A DNA stretch of 64,000 bases from assembly GCF_030815415.1 (NCBI RefSeq), contig NZ_JAUSWW010000001.1, forward strand, positions 1,736,001-1,800,000, given 5' to 3'. The position numbers were made by a program, and so were the translations under genes. Shown here one piece after another: positions 51,386-59,778 of the stretch (position 1 is its first letter; each line of letters starts with the position of its first letter). This stretch comes from Streptomyces canus. GTDB lineage: Bacteria > Actinomycetota > Actinomycetes > Streptomycetales > Streptomycetaceae. The notes under the pieces were generated by a model that was not told the DNA's origin, did not search any database, and was given only the letters and a program-made list of their open reading frames with translations.

Positions 51386-52412
51386 GCGGTGGCGCCGCCG
51401 TCGTGCCCCGGATCTCCAGCGTGGGCGCCGCCAGATGCACCCGGCCCGCTCCCCCGCCGCCCTCGAAGCGGTCCAGCAGACAGCGGGCCGCGCGGCGGCC
51501 GACCTCGTGGTTGGCGCTGTCGACGGTGGTGAGCCAGACGTGGCGCAGGCTCGCGATGCGGGTGTTGTCGTAACCGACGACGGACAGGTCGCGCGGGACG
51601 CGCAGGCCCAGTTCCTCGGCCGCCGAGAGTGCGCCGACCGAGGCGATGTCGTTGACGGCGAAGACGGCGGTGGGCCGGTCGGGGCGGCTCAGCAGGCGGA
51701 CGGTGGTGCGGTAGCCGCCCTCCTCCGTCATGTCGCTGGCCTCCACCACCCCTGCCAGGCCGTGCGCCCGCATCGTCGCCTCGAAGCTGCGCCGGCGCAG
51801 CTCGCCGACGGCGCCGTAGCCCGCGATGTGCGCGATCCGCCGGTGGCCGAGGCCGATGAGGTGCTCGGTGACCAGGCGGGCGCCCTGTTCGTCGTCGTTG
51901 GCGACCATGTCCACGCCCGGCAGGACCGGCTCCCGGGCACCCGCGACGACGACCGGGATGCGCTCGGCGATCGCCCCGAGCGCGGCCGGGTCGGGGAGGG
52001 TGCCGATGACGACCAGGCCGTCGGCGCGCAGCTCGAGGAAGGGGCCGGTCATGTCCTGGCCGATGCGGCGGTTGAGGCGGGTGTCGGCCATCAGCATGTG
52101 CAGGCCGTTGTCGTGCAGCAGTGAGTTGAGGCCGTCGAGCAGGTCGACGAACCAGGGGTTGCGCAGATCGTTGAGGAGCACGCCGACCATGGGGGTCCCC
52201 CCGCTCGAGCGAAGCCGAGAGTGGGGGAGGGTGCGCTGCTCGCTGAGGCTGCGGGCGGCGGCGTTGGGCCGGTAGCCGAGCTCCTCCATGGCGCGCGTCA
52301 CCGCCTCGCGCTTCTCGGGGCGCACCTGCTCGGAGCCACGCAGCACGAGGGAGACCAGGGATTTGGAGACGCCGGCCCGGTCGGCGACGTCGCGGATGGT
52401 CGGAGGTCTCAT
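51375..52412 (-). CDS. LacI-family regulator with an in-frame repeat insertion at the hinge
   Basis: A 345-aa repressor. The helix-turn-helix is TIRDVADRAGVSKSLVSLVL, with NAAARSLSEQR of the hinge and a sugar-binding core from MVGVLLNDLRNPWFVD. Between hinge and core there are about 13 extra residues (LPHSRLRSSGGTP) encoded by a small palindromic DNA repeat (52191-52230). Normal LacI proteins run from SEQRT straight into VGVLL. The hinge helix contacts operator DNA, so the insertion could impair repression. Palindromes ATGGACCGTTCCAT (at its own start) and TGGACCGGTCCA (before the divergent dehydrogenase) are its likely operators. Confidence 0.88.
   Translation of the reverse strand: MRPPTIRDVADRAGVSKSLVSLVLRGSEQVRPEKREAVTRAMEELGYRPNAAARSLSEQRTLPHSRLRSSGGTPMVGVLLNDLRNPWFVDLLDGLNSLLHDNGLHMLMADTRLNRRIGQDMTGPFLELRADGLVVIGTLPDPAALGAIAERIPVVVAGAREPVLPGVDMVANDDEQGARLVTEHLIGLGHRRIAHIAGYGAVGELRRRSFEATMRAHGLAGVVEASDMTEEGGYRTTVRLLSRPDRPTAVFAVNDIASVGALSAAEELGLRVPRDLSVVGYDNTRIASLRHVWLTTVDSANHEVGRRAARCLLDRFEGGGGAGRVHLAAPTLEIRGTTAAPPPTG
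52191..52230. repeat. Small palindromic repeat element inserted in the lacI-type gene
   Basis: A roughly 40-bp GC-rich imperfect inverted repeat runs from a GGGGGTCCCCCC tract through GCTCGAGCGAAGCCGAGAGT to a closing GGGGGAGG. I recall near-identical sequences scattered between genes in many Streptomyces genomes; here it sits inside a coding region without breaking the frame. Confidence 0.6.
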
Positions 52413-52415
52413 GGT

Positions 52416-52429
52416 ATGGACCGTTCCAT
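52416..52429. promoter_or_regulatory. LacI-type operator at the regulator's own start
   Basis: ATGGACCGTTCCAT is a near palindrome (ATGGA...TCCAT arms with a CCGT centre) ending 3 nt before the regulator's start codon, suiting autorepression. It resembles the perfect site at 52498-52509. Confidence 0.5.
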
Positions 52430-52497
52430 GAGGGCCATTGTCCTGTCAAAGGGTTGACACCTTGGGGAATGCGACCGAGGGTGGCCTGGACAGATTG

Positions 52498-52509
52498 TGG
52501 ACCGGTCCA
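52498..52509. promoter_or_regulatory. LacI-type operator upstream of the Gfo/Idh/MocA gene
   Basis: TGGACCGGTCCA is a perfect 12-bp palindrome with the central CG typical of LacI-family operators. It lies 13 nt upstream of the dehydrogenase start, where binding would block transcription or early elongation. Confidence 0.55.
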
Positions 52510-52522
52510 AAGAGGGGCTGTC

Positions 52523-53674
52523 ATGGTGGATTCGCTCGGGGTCGCCGTCGTCGGGTTCGGCTGGATGGGCCGGGTGCACACCCAGGCGTACTCCCGCGTC
52601 CTGCACCACTACCCGCGGCTGGGCCTGCGTCCGGAGCTCGTGACGGTCGCCGAGGAGGTGCCGGGGCGGGCCGAGGAGGCCGCCGCGCAGTTCGGGTTCG
52701 CCTCGACGACCCGGAACTGGCGGGACGTGGCCGCCGATCCGCGGGTGCGGGCCGTCAGCATCACCGCGCCGAACTTCCTGCACCGGGAGATCGGGGTCGC
52801 GATGGCCGAGGCCGGCAAGCATCTCTGGATCGAGAAGCCGGTGGGGTTGAGCGCCGAGGACGCCCGCGCGGTGGCGGACGCGGCCGGGAAGGCGGGGGTC
52901 CACAGCGCGGTCGGCTTCAACTACCGCAACGCGCCCGCCGTCGAGGCGGCCCGCGCCCTGATCGCCTCCGGTGACATCGGCACGGTGACGCATGTCCGCA
53001 TCCGGCTCTTCAGCGACTACGCGGCACATCCCGAGGGTGCCCTGACCTGGCGGTACGAGAAGGAGCGGGGCGGCAGCGGAGTGCTGGGCGACCTGGCCTC
53101 GCACGGGGCGGACCTGGCGCGGTATCTGCTCGGGGACATCGCGTCGCTGACCGCCGACACGGCGATCTTCGTGCCGGAACGGGCCCGCCCGACCGGTGCC
53201 ACCGCCGGTCATTCCCGGGCTTCCGGCGGGGAGCTGGGCCCGGTGGAGAACGAGGACTACGTCAACTGCCTGCTGCGCTTCGCCTCCGGCGCCCGTGGTG
53301 TCCTGGAGGCCTGCCGGGTCTCGGTCGGCGAGCAGAACAACTACGGCTTCGAGGTGCACGGCACCAAGGGCGCGGTCTTCTGGGACTTCCGCCGGATGAA
53401 CGAGCTCGGCGTGAGCCGCGGCACCGGCTACCAGGACCAGCCCGTCAGCACGGTCTACGTCGGCCCGGGCGACGGCGAGTTCGGGGCCTTCCAGCCGGGT
53501 GCCGCCAACGCCATGGGCTACGACGACCTCAAGGTGGTCGAGGCGCACCGCTTCCTGCGGTCGATCGCGGAGGGCACCTCGTATGGGGCCACGCTCGCGG
53601 ACGCCGTGCACAGCGCCGTCGTACTCGATGCGATGGCGCGGTCGGCGGAGACCGGCGCCTGGGTCAGCCTGTGA
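52523..53674 (+). CDS. Gfo/Idh/MocA-family oxidoreductase 1
   Basis: A 383-aa NAD(P)-dependent sugar or cyclitol dehydrogenase. The Rossmann motif is VAVVGFGWMGRVHTQAYS, the conserved EKP is in HLWIEKPVGLSAEDA, and the active-site region is LGDLASHGADLARYLLGD with its His. ATG 52523 has GAGGGG upstream; in-frame starts further upstream (from 52454) fall in the operator region. Divergent from the LacI gene and preceded by its likely operator. Its stop overlaps the end of the second LacI gene by 11 nt. Confidence 0.9.
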   Translation: MVDSLGVAVVGFGWMGRVHTQAYSRVLHHYPRLGLRPELVTVAEEVPGRAEEAAAQFGFASTTRNWRDVAADPRVRAVSITAPNFLHREIGVAMAEAGKHLWIEKPVGLSAEDARAVADAAGKAGVHSAVGFNYRNAPAVEAARALIASGDIGTVTHVRIRLFSDYAAHPEGALTWRYEKERGGSGVLGDLASHGADLARYLLGDIASLTADTAIFVPERARPTGATAGHSRASGGELGPVENEDYVNCLLRFASGARGVLEACRVSVGEQNNYGFEVHGTKGAVFWDFRRMNELGVSRGTGYQDQPVSTVYVGPGDGEFGAFQPGAANAMGYDDLKVVEAHRFLRSIAEGTSYGATLADAVHSAVVLDAMARSAETGAWVSL

Positions 53675-54695
53675 GCACTGTCGGCATGTTGTAGGGCGTC
53701 ACGACCTGTATCGCGGACGGCACCGTCGGTCCCGCGGGCGGCAGCGCGCCGTGCTCGCGCATGACCAGGTGGCAGGCCTCGCGCATGTCCTGGCGCAGGT
53801 CGTGGTGGAGGACGGCGGAGAGCCGGTGCTCGCGCAGCAGCCGGTCGTTGTCGTGGTCGAGGTCGTGGGCGATGAACACCGCGCACTTTCGGCCGAGGTC
53901 CTCGAAGGCCTTCAGCGTGGCGATGTTGCCGCCGCCGATCGAGTAGACCGCGCGGATGTCCGGGTCGCGTTCCAGAGCGGCCCGGACGAGGTCGTACTGG
54001 GTGGCGTCCAGGCCCTGGCCCTCGGCGATCTCGACCAGGGTGCGGTCGGGGTGACGGGCGCGCATGGCGCTGCGGAAGCCCATCTCGCGCTCCTCCTCGT
54101 TGCGGAAGAAGCCGCTGCTCAGGCTGGTGAGGACATTGCCGGGGCGGTCGCCGAGCCACTGGCCCATGAGGTACGCGGCGGTCGCGCCGGCGGCGCGGTT
54201 GTCGATGCCGACATAGCCGAGGCGCGGGGTGGCGGGCAGGTCGGTGACGAGGGTGACCACGGGGATGCCCGCCTGGGCGAGGCGGCCGACGGCGGCGGCG
54301 ACCTCGGGGACGTCCGGCGCCTTGAGGATCACTCCCTGTGAGCCACGGCGGGCTATCCGGTCCAGGATTCTGACCTGCTCCTGGGCCGGGCCGGTCTCCC
54401 GGAAGTGGAAGCGGGAGCGCACGACCGCCGGGTGCAGGGCGGGCAGTTCCGTCTCCAGGGCCGCCCGGACGGCGGTGGAGAACCGCTCCGGCGCCTGCAT
54501 CACTATGTCGATCATGAAGGTGCGGCCGACCAGCCTGACCTGGGTGCGTTGCCGGTCCAGGTCGGCGATGGCCTGCCGGACCTCGCGGACCGTGCTCTCC
54601 CGGACCCCTCCCCTGCCGTTCAGGACCCGGTCGACGGTCGCCTCGCTCAGGCCCGCCTGACGTGCGATCTCCCGGATCGGGAAGGGGTGGCCCAT
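53664..54695 (-). CDS. LacI-family regulator 2 with periplasmic-binding-like sensor
   Basis: A 343-aa regulator. The helix-turn-helix is PIREIARQAGLSEATVDRVL with NGRGGVRESTVREV. The sensor domain resembles the ribose-binding type (GQGLDATQYDLVRAALERDP, SIGGGNIATLKAFEDLG, FIAHDLDHDNDRLL). It is divergent from the phytanoyl-CoA dioxygenase-like gene and probably controls the plus-strand operon 54803-58838 in response to a sugar or cyclitol. Confidence 0.9.
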   Translation of the reverse strand: MGHPFPIREIARQAGLSEATVDRVLNGRGGVRESTVREVRQAIADLDRQRTQVRLVGRTFMIDIVMQAPERFSTAVRAALETELPALHPAVVRSRFHFRETGPAQEQVRILDRIARRGSQGVILKAPDVPEVAAAVGRLAQAGIPVVTLVTDLPATPRLGYVGIDNRAAGATAAYLMGQWLGDRPGNVLTSLSSGFFRNEEEREMGFRSAMRARHPDRTLVEIAEGQGLDATQYDLVRAALERDPDIRAVYSIGGGNIATLKAFEDLGRKCAVFIAHDLDHDNDRLLREHRLSAVLHHDLRQDMREACHLVMREHGALPPAGPTVPSAIQVVTPYNMPTVLTG

Positions 54696-54748
54696 TCAGT
54701 GGCTCCTTGAGGGGTTTTTGATGGCCGCCTGCTGGTTGTTCGACGGGT

Positions 54749-54760
54749 TTGTACTGACAA
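54749..54760. promoter_or_regulatory. Possible operator between LacI 2 and the PhyH operon
   Basis: TTGTACTGACAA has 4-bp inverted arms (TTGT/ACAA) and lies in the 107-nt divergent gap, 42 nt upstream of the PhyH-type gene. It is short and lacks the central CG common in LacI sites, so this is tentative. Confidence 0.3.
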
Positions 54761-54802
54761 GAATGGCAGCGCTGAGTCGCCCCTGTCACCGAGAGGACGC
54801 AG

Positions 54803-55969
54803 ATGTCCTTCACCGCCGTACATCACCGTGCCTGGCTGTCCGAGCAGGACTGCGACCTCGACTCCTTCCGCGCGCTCGTCGAGCGGACCGTCGATCCCGC
54901 CGACTACCCGCACGCCACCGGCGTGGAGCGGAACGTTTTGCTGTACGACGCCGAGCGCCTCCTCGGCGCCGGGCATCGCCGGAAGGTCCAGGAGGAGCTC
55001 GTCCGGGCCCTCTGCGAAGGGCCCGGAGTGGTGGCCTTCAAGGGCGCCTTCCGCGATCACGAGATCGTCGACCGCGCCACCAAGGTGTTCGACTCACTGA
55101 TCCGCGAGCAGGACGCGGCGGGCGCCACGGCCGGCGACCACTTCGCCAAGCCCGGCGCGAACGAGCGGGTGTGGAACGCGCTGGAGAAGGCGGCCCTCTA
55201 CGACCCGCCGACCTTCGCCGACTACTACGCCAACCCCGTCCTCGCGCTGGTCTCGGAGGCCTGGCTCGGCCCCGGCTACCAGGTGACCTCCCAGATCAAC
55301 GTGGTCAACCCGGGCGGCCTCGCCCAGACCGTGCACCGCGACTACCACCTCGGTTTCCTCTCCGGGGAGGTCGCCGCGGCCTACCCGGCGCATGTGCACC
55401 GCCTCTCCCCCGTGCTCACCCTCCAGGGCGCGGTCGCGCACTGCGACATGCCGGTGGAGTCCGGGCCGACGCTGTACCTGCCGTTCTCGCAGGCGTACGA
55501 GGCGGGCTATCTGGCCTGGCGGCGGCCGGAGTTCCAGAAGTACTTCAAGAAGCACCACGTCCAGCTCCCGCTCGCCCAGGGCGACGCCGTCTTCTTCAAC
55601 CCGGCGCTGTTCCACGCCGCCGGCACCAACCGCACCACGGATGTGCGCCGCATGGTCAACCTGCTCCAGGTGTCCTCGGCCTTCGGACGCGCCATGGAGA
55701 CCGTGGACCGGGAGACGGTGACCAACGCGGTCTACCCCGTGCTGCTGCGGCGCGCGTCGGAGGGCGTCGGCGAGGAGTGGCTGGAGAACGTGATCGCCGC
55801 CAGTGCCGAGGGCTATCCCTTCCCCACCAACCTCGACAGCGACCCGCCGGTCGACGGCATGGCCCCGCCCACGCAGGCGGACCTGGTACGGCGGGCGCTG
55901 CGTGAGCGATGGACGCCGCGGACTCTGCGGGACGAGCTGCGGGCGAGCGCCGAGCGGCGCGAGAGCTGA
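54803..55969 (+). CDS. Phytanoyl-CoA dioxygenase (PhyH)-family Fe(II)/2-oxoglutarate oxygenase
   Basis: A 388-aa oxygenase. The iron triad is visible as HRDYH (His and Asp of HxD) in LAQTVHRDYHLGFLSG, with the distal His in PALFHAAGTNRTTDVRRM, where the Arg would bind 2-oxoglutarate. PhyH-type enzymes hydroxylate C-H bonds of diverse small molecules. It is the first gene of an operon with an SDR and two Gfo/Idh/MocA dehydrogenases, so the substrate may be a sugar, cyclitol or methylated derivative. The SDR follows after 14 nt. Confidence 0.88.
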   Translation: MSFTAVHHRAWLSEQDCDLDSFRALVERTVDPADYPHATGVERNVLLYDAERLLGAGHRRKVQEELVRALCEGPGVVAFKGAFRDHEIVDRATKVFDSLIREQDAAGATAGDHFAKPGANERVWNALEKAALYDPPTFADYYANPVLALVSEAWLGPGYQVTSQINVVNPGGLAQTVHRDYHLGFLSGEVAAAYPAHVHRLSPVLTLQGAVAHCDMPVESGPTLYLPFSQAYEAGYLAWRRPEFQKYFKKHHVQLPLAQGDAVFFNPALFHAAGTNRTTDVRRMVNLLQVSSAFGRAMETVDRETVTNAVYPVLLRRASEGVGEEWLENVIAASAEGYPFPTNLDSDPPVDGMAPPTQADLVRRALRERWTPRTLRDELRASAERRES

Positions 55970-55983
55970 AAGGACCGGGCTTC

Positions 55984-56760
55984 ATGGGACTTCTCGACGA
56001 CAAGGTCGTCCTCGTCAACGGCGGCAGCCAGGGCGTGGGCGCCGCGATCGCACGGGCCGCGGTACGCGAGGGCGCGGTGGTCGCCGTGTCCGGGCGGCGC
56101 CCGGAGCCGGGCGAGGCGCTGGTCGCCGAGCTGACGGAGGCCGGCGGCAAGGCGCTGTTCGTGCGCGCCGACCTCGCCGACGCCGAGCAGGCCAAGGCGT
56201 CCGTGGCCGAGGTGGTCGCCGCGTACGGCCGCGTCGACTGCCTGGTGAACTCGGCGGGGCTGACCTCCCGCGGCACGCTCCTCGACACCACGCCCGAGCT
56301 GTTCGACCAGCACATCGCGATCAACCTCAAGGCGCCGTTCTTCGCGATGCAGGCCGCGGTCGCCGACATGGTCGGCCGCAAGGCCCCCGGCACGATCGTC
56401 AACATCATCACGTCCTCGGCGCACGGCGGACAACCGTTCCTCGCGCCCTACGTCGCCGCCAAGGCCGGGCTCATCGGACTGACCCGCAACGCGGCGCACG
56501 CCCACCGCTGGGACCGGGTGCGGATCAACGGCCTCAACATCGGCTGGACCGCGACCGAGGGCGAGGACGCCACGCAGAAGGCGTTCCACGCCGCCGGGGA
56601 CGACTGGCTGGAGCAGGCCGCGGCCCGGCTTCCGATGGGCAAGCTCGGCCAGCCGGACGAGATCGCCGACTTCGTGGTCCTGCTGCTGTCGGACCGGTCG
56701 GGCGTGGTCACCGGTTCGGTGATCGACTGGGACCAGAACGTGCTCGGCGGACTCGACTGA
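55984..56760 (+). CDS. Short-chain dehydrogenase/reductase (SDR)
   Basis: A 258-aa classical SDR. The cofactor motif reads VLVNGGSQGVGAAIAR (TGxxxGIG type), with NSAG in DCLVNSAGLTSRG. Catalytic residues are Ser in IITSSAHGG and Tyr-x-x-x-Lys in PYVAAKAGL. It oxidises or reduces an alcohol or ketone with NAD(P). ATG 55984 follows AAAGGA; earlier in-frame codons overlap the PhyH gene. Operon context suggests the step after PhyH-type hydroxylation. Confidence 0.9.
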   Translation: MGLLDDKVVLVNGGSQGVGAAIARAAVREGAVVAVSGRRPEPGEALVAELTEAGGKALFVRADLADAEQAKASVAEVVAAYGRVDCLVNSAGLTSRGTLLDTTPELFDQHIAINLKAPFFAMQAAVADMVGRKAPGTIVNIITSSAHGGQPFLAPYVAAKAGLIGLTRNAAHAHRWDRVRINGLNIGWTATEGEDATQKAFHAAGDDWLEQAAARLPMGKLGQPDEIADFVVLLLSDRSGVVTGSVIDWDQNVLGGLD

Positions 56761-56814
56761 GGCTCTTCGGGCCTCCCGTTTCGTGTAAAAGACCCTCAAG
56801 GAGCTGCAACCCCC

Positions 56815-57819
56815 ATGCGCATCGGAATCCTCGGCCTCGGCCGCATCGGCGCCTTCCACGCCGAGACCCTCTCCGGACTCGACGTGGTCGAGTCGCTCGT
56901 CCTCACCGACCCGTTCGCGGACGCCGCCAAGACCGCCGCGGAGAAGTTCGGCGGCGAGGTCGTGGACTCGCCCGAGGCCCTGCTGGCCGCCGGCGTGGAC
57001 GGCATCGTCGTCGCCGCCGCGACCGACGCCCACCCCGCGCTGATCCTGGCCGGCGTCGAGGCCGGTATCCCCGTCTTCTGCGAGAAGCCCGTCGCCAAGC
57101 ACATGAGCGACGGCGTCGAGGTCCTCAAGGCGATCCAGGGCAAGGACGTGCCGATCCAGATCGGCTACAACCGCCGCTTCGACGCCGGGTTCGTCGCCGC
57201 GCGGGCCGCCGTGCAGGCCGGTGAGCTCGGCAAGCTGCACACCGTACGGTCGACCACGCTGGACCCGGCGCCCCCGCCGGCCGCGTACGTCGCCGCGTCG
57301 GGCGGCATCTTCCGCGACTGTTCGGTGCACGACTTCGACATCATCCGCTGGGTGACCGGCCGCGAGGTCGTCGAGGTGTACGCCGTCGGCGGCAACCGAG
57401 GTGCCGACTACATCAAGGAGGCGGGCGACGCCGACACCACCGGCGCGCTTCTCACCCTCGACGACGGCACCATCGCGGTGATCTCCAACTCCCGTCACAA
57501 CGCCCGGGGTTACGACGTCCGCATGGAGATCCACGGCTTCACGGACTCCATCGCCGTAGGCCTGGAGGACAAGCTGCCGCTGCGCTCCGTCGAGCCGGGC
57601 GTGACCTTCCCGGCCGGGACGCCGCACGACTTCTTCATGGACCGCTTCACCGAGGCCTACCGTGCCGAACTCACCGCGTTCACCGAGGTCGTCGCGGGCA
57701 ACCGCACCTCCCCGTGCACGGTCGAGGACGCCCTGGAGGCCGGCTGGATCGCCGAGGCGTGCACACTGTCCCTGCACGAGCACCGTCCTGTCACCATCGA
57801 GGAGGTACGGCAGGCATGA
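56815..57819 (+). CDS. iolG: Inositol 2-dehydrogenase-like (Gfo/Idh/MocA 2)
   Basis: A 334-aa enzyme resembling IolG, which oxidises myo-inositol to 2-keto-myo-inositol with NAD. Motifs are IGILGLGRIGAFHAETL (Rossmann), FCEKPVAKHMSD (Lys of EKP), IQIGYNRRFDAGFVAAR and the catalytic pair region GGIFRDCSVHDFDIIRWVTG. Related enzymes act on other cyclitols or sugars, so the substrate is inferred. An AAGGAG ribosome-binding site lies about 12 nt before ATG 56815. The next dehydrogenase overlaps its stop. Confidence 0.85.
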   Translation: MRIGILGLGRIGAFHAETLSGLDVVESLVLTDPFADAAKTAAEKFGGEVVDSPEALLAAGVDGIVVAAATDAHPALILAGVEAGIPVFCEKPVAKHMSDGVEVLKAIQGKDVPIQIGYNRRFDAGFVAARAAVQAGELGKLHTVRSTTLDPAPPPAAYVAASGGIFRDCSVHDFDIIRWVTGREVVEVYAVGGNRGADYIKEAGDADTTGALLTLDDGTIAVISNSRHNARGYDVRMEIHGFTDSIAVGLEDKLPLRSVEPGVTFPAGTPHDFFMDRFTEAYRAELTAFTEVVAGNRTSPCTVEDALEAGWIAEACTLSLHEHRPVTIEEVRQA

Positions 57820-58838
57820 GCGAGCCGGGCCGGGAACCACTGCGCATCGGAGTGCTGGGAGCCGCACGGATCACCGAACGCTCCCTCGTCGACCCGGCCC
57901 GGATCACCGGCCACCGCCTTGTCGCGGTGGCCGCCCGCGACCGGTCCCGCGCCGAGGCGTTCGCGGGCGAGCACGGCGTGGAGCGGGTCGTGGACTCCTA
58001 CGCCGACCTGCTCGCCGACCCCGAGGTCGACGTCGTCTACAACCCGCTCGCCAACGGTCTGCACGGGCCGTGGAACCTCGCCGCCCTCGCGGCGGGCAAG
58101 CATGTGCTGAGCGAGAAGCCGTCGGCGAGCAACGCCGAGGAGGCCGCCGAGGTGCGGGAGGCGGCGGCGAAGTCCGGGACCGTCTTCATGGAGGCGTTCC
58201 ACTACCTCTTCCACCCGGTCACCCGGCGCCTCCACGAGATCCTGGAGAGCGGCGAGATCGGCGAACTCCAGCGAGTGGAGGCCCTGGTCGCGATCCCCGC
58301 GCCGCCCGGCACCGACCCGCGCTGGTCGCTGCCGCTGGCAGGCGGCGCGGTGATGGACCTGGGCTGCTACAGCCTGCACGCGCTGCGCATGCTCGCCCCC
58401 TTCGCGGGCGGCGCCCCACGGCTCGCCTCCGCGCGAGGCGGGGAGCGCGCGGGTGCGCCGGGCGTCGACGAGTGGCTGGACGCGGAGCTGGAGTTCCCGG
58501 GCGGGGCCACCGGGTCGGCGCGCTGTCACATGGGGTACGACGAGCTGGAGATGAGCATCCGGATCACCGGCAGCCGGGGCGAGTTGAGCGCGCCGAACTT
58601 CGTGCTGCCCCAGCTGGACGACCGGGTCGTGGTCCGCACCGGCGAGGGCGAGCGGACCGAGCGGCTCGGCACCCGGTCGTCGTACACGTACCAGCTGGAG
58701 GCGTTCGCGGCCCGGGTCCGCGCGGGTACGCCGCTGCCGCTCGACGCGGACGACGCGGTGGCGACGATGCGGCTGATCGACGAGAGCTACCGGGCGGCCG
58801 GGTTCGAGCCGCGGCCGCGGTCGGTCGTCGGCCGGTAG
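57816..58838 (+). CDS. Gfo/Idh/MocA-family oxidoreductase 3
   Basis: A 340-aa dehydrogenase: IGVLGAARITERSLVDPA (Rossmann variant), HVLSEKPSASNAEEAAE (EKP) and the active-site region GGAVMDLGCYSLHALRML typical of dimeric dihydrodiol/glucose-fructose oxidoreductase-like members. ATG 57816 overlaps the iolG stop as ATGA, so it is translationally coupled. The substrate is unknown. It is the last intact gene of the PhyH-SDR-iolG operon. Confidence 0.88.
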   Translation: MSEPGREPLRIGVLGAARITERSLVDPARITGHRLVAVAARDRSRAEAFAGEHGVERVVDSYADLLADPEVDVVYNPLANGLHGPWNLAALAAGKHVLSEKPSASNAEEAAEVREAAAKSGTVFMEAFHYLFHPVTRRLHEILESGEIGELQRVEALVAIPAPPGTDPRWSLPLAGGAVMDLGCYSLHALRMLAPFAGGAPRLASARGGERAGAPGVDEWLDAELEFPGGATGSARCHMGYDELEMSIRITGSRGELSAPNFVLPQLDDRVVVRTGEGERTERLGTRSSYTYQLEAFAARVRAGTPLPLDADDAVATMRLIDESYRAAGFEPRPRSVVGR

Positions 58839-59225
58839 AGGAACGTCGGGTACGGCTTTCCCGTCGCCCTTTCCCACGCCTGCACGGTGCGGTCCGTCCG
58901 GGCCTCGGCGAAGGCCCGGACACAGGTGGCGTGGACGTCCGTGGCATCCCGCGTCGGGTGAGGGCGAGGAGGGAGCGCAGGGCGGTGACCTTTGCGTCGA
59001 GGTCGGTCACGACGGCCCGAGCCGGCTGGACCGGGCGGCTCGGGTGGGCGCGGCGCAGCACGACGACCGCTTCCTCGGTCCAGGCGAGCAGACGCGGGGC
59101 GGACTGGGCCGCAGCAGTACCCGGCCGGGGGTGAGGCACCGCAGCAGCAAGGCGCCGAGCAGCGGCTCACCCACCCCGGGCGCCAGCCCGGCCGGCCCGC
59201 GCGCCACCGGCAGCACGACCCTCAT
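58787..59225 (-). pseudogene. Decayed minus-strand gene of unknown family with two frameshifts
   Basis: A good start (ATG 59225 with GGAGG 5 nt upstream) leads into MRVVLPVARGPAGLAPGVGE. The coding character then continues in a second frame (LLAWTEEAVVVLRRAHPSRP, TALRSLLALTR) and a third (DVHATCVRAFAEARTDRTVQ, AWERATGKPYPTFLYRP). All three segments have very GC-rich third codon positions. Shifts fall near 59095 and 58960. The last segment runs into the end of the upstream dehydrogenase gene. I do not recognise the family. Confidence 0.45.
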
Positions 59226-59288
59226 GCGCACCTCCGTGGCCCTCGCACGAAGGACAGCCGCGAGGGCACCCCGGGTTGCGCACCTGCC

Positions 59289-59753
59289 ATGATCGACCCC
59301 ATGGCCGTGCAGATCACCCTCGCCCAAGTCACCGACATCCAGCGGGTCCTGGCGGACCATCCACGCTACTGGGGCGACCGCGATCTGCGCTCGCTCCATC
59401 TCCTCGCCCTGGTGCAGGAGTTCGGCTCGACCTGCCTGGTCGCCCGCGCCGCCGACGGCATCCGCGGCTACCTCATCGGCTTCGTCACGCCCGACGGCAC
59501 CGGGTACGTCCACCTGATCGCCACCCGCGACGACACCCGCGGCACCGGTCTCGGCCGCGAGCTGTACGCCGCGTTCACCGAGGCCGCCCGCGAGCAGGGC
59601 GCCGTCCGGCTGAAGGCGATCACGTCGATCACCAACGAGGGGTCGGTCGCCTTCCATCGCAGTCTGGGGTTCGAGGCGCGTGTCGAGGAGGAGTACAACG
59701 GCCCCGGTCAGCCGATGGTCGTCTTCACACGAGCTCTTCCCGGAGCACCGTGA
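59289..59753 (+). CDS. GNAT-family N-acetyltransferase
   Basis: A 154-aa single-domain acetyltransferase. The acetyl-CoA site is TRDDTRGTGLGRELYAAFTE, followed by SITNEGSVAFHRSLGFEARV. The substrate is unknown. ATG 59289 is the first in-frame start after the divergent pseudogene; ATG 59301 (MAVQITL) is an alternative. It is convergent with the next oxidoreductase, with 25 nt between stops. Confidence 0.88.
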   Translation: MIDPMAVQITLAQVTDIQRVLADHPRYWGDRDLRSLHLLALVQEFGSTCLVARAADGIRGYLIGFVTPDGTGYVHLIATRDDTRGTGLGRELYAAFTEAAREQGAVRLKAITSITNEGSVAFHRSLGFEARVEEEYNGPGQPMVVFTRALPGAP

Positions 59754-59778
59754 TCGCGTCCCCGGTCAGGGAAATGGA

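Noticed and set aside
52454..52522. Upstream in-frame extension of Gfo/Idh/MocA 1
   Set aside because: It covers the perfect palindrome at 52498-52509 and lacks family character; ATG 52523 has the better ribosome-binding site.
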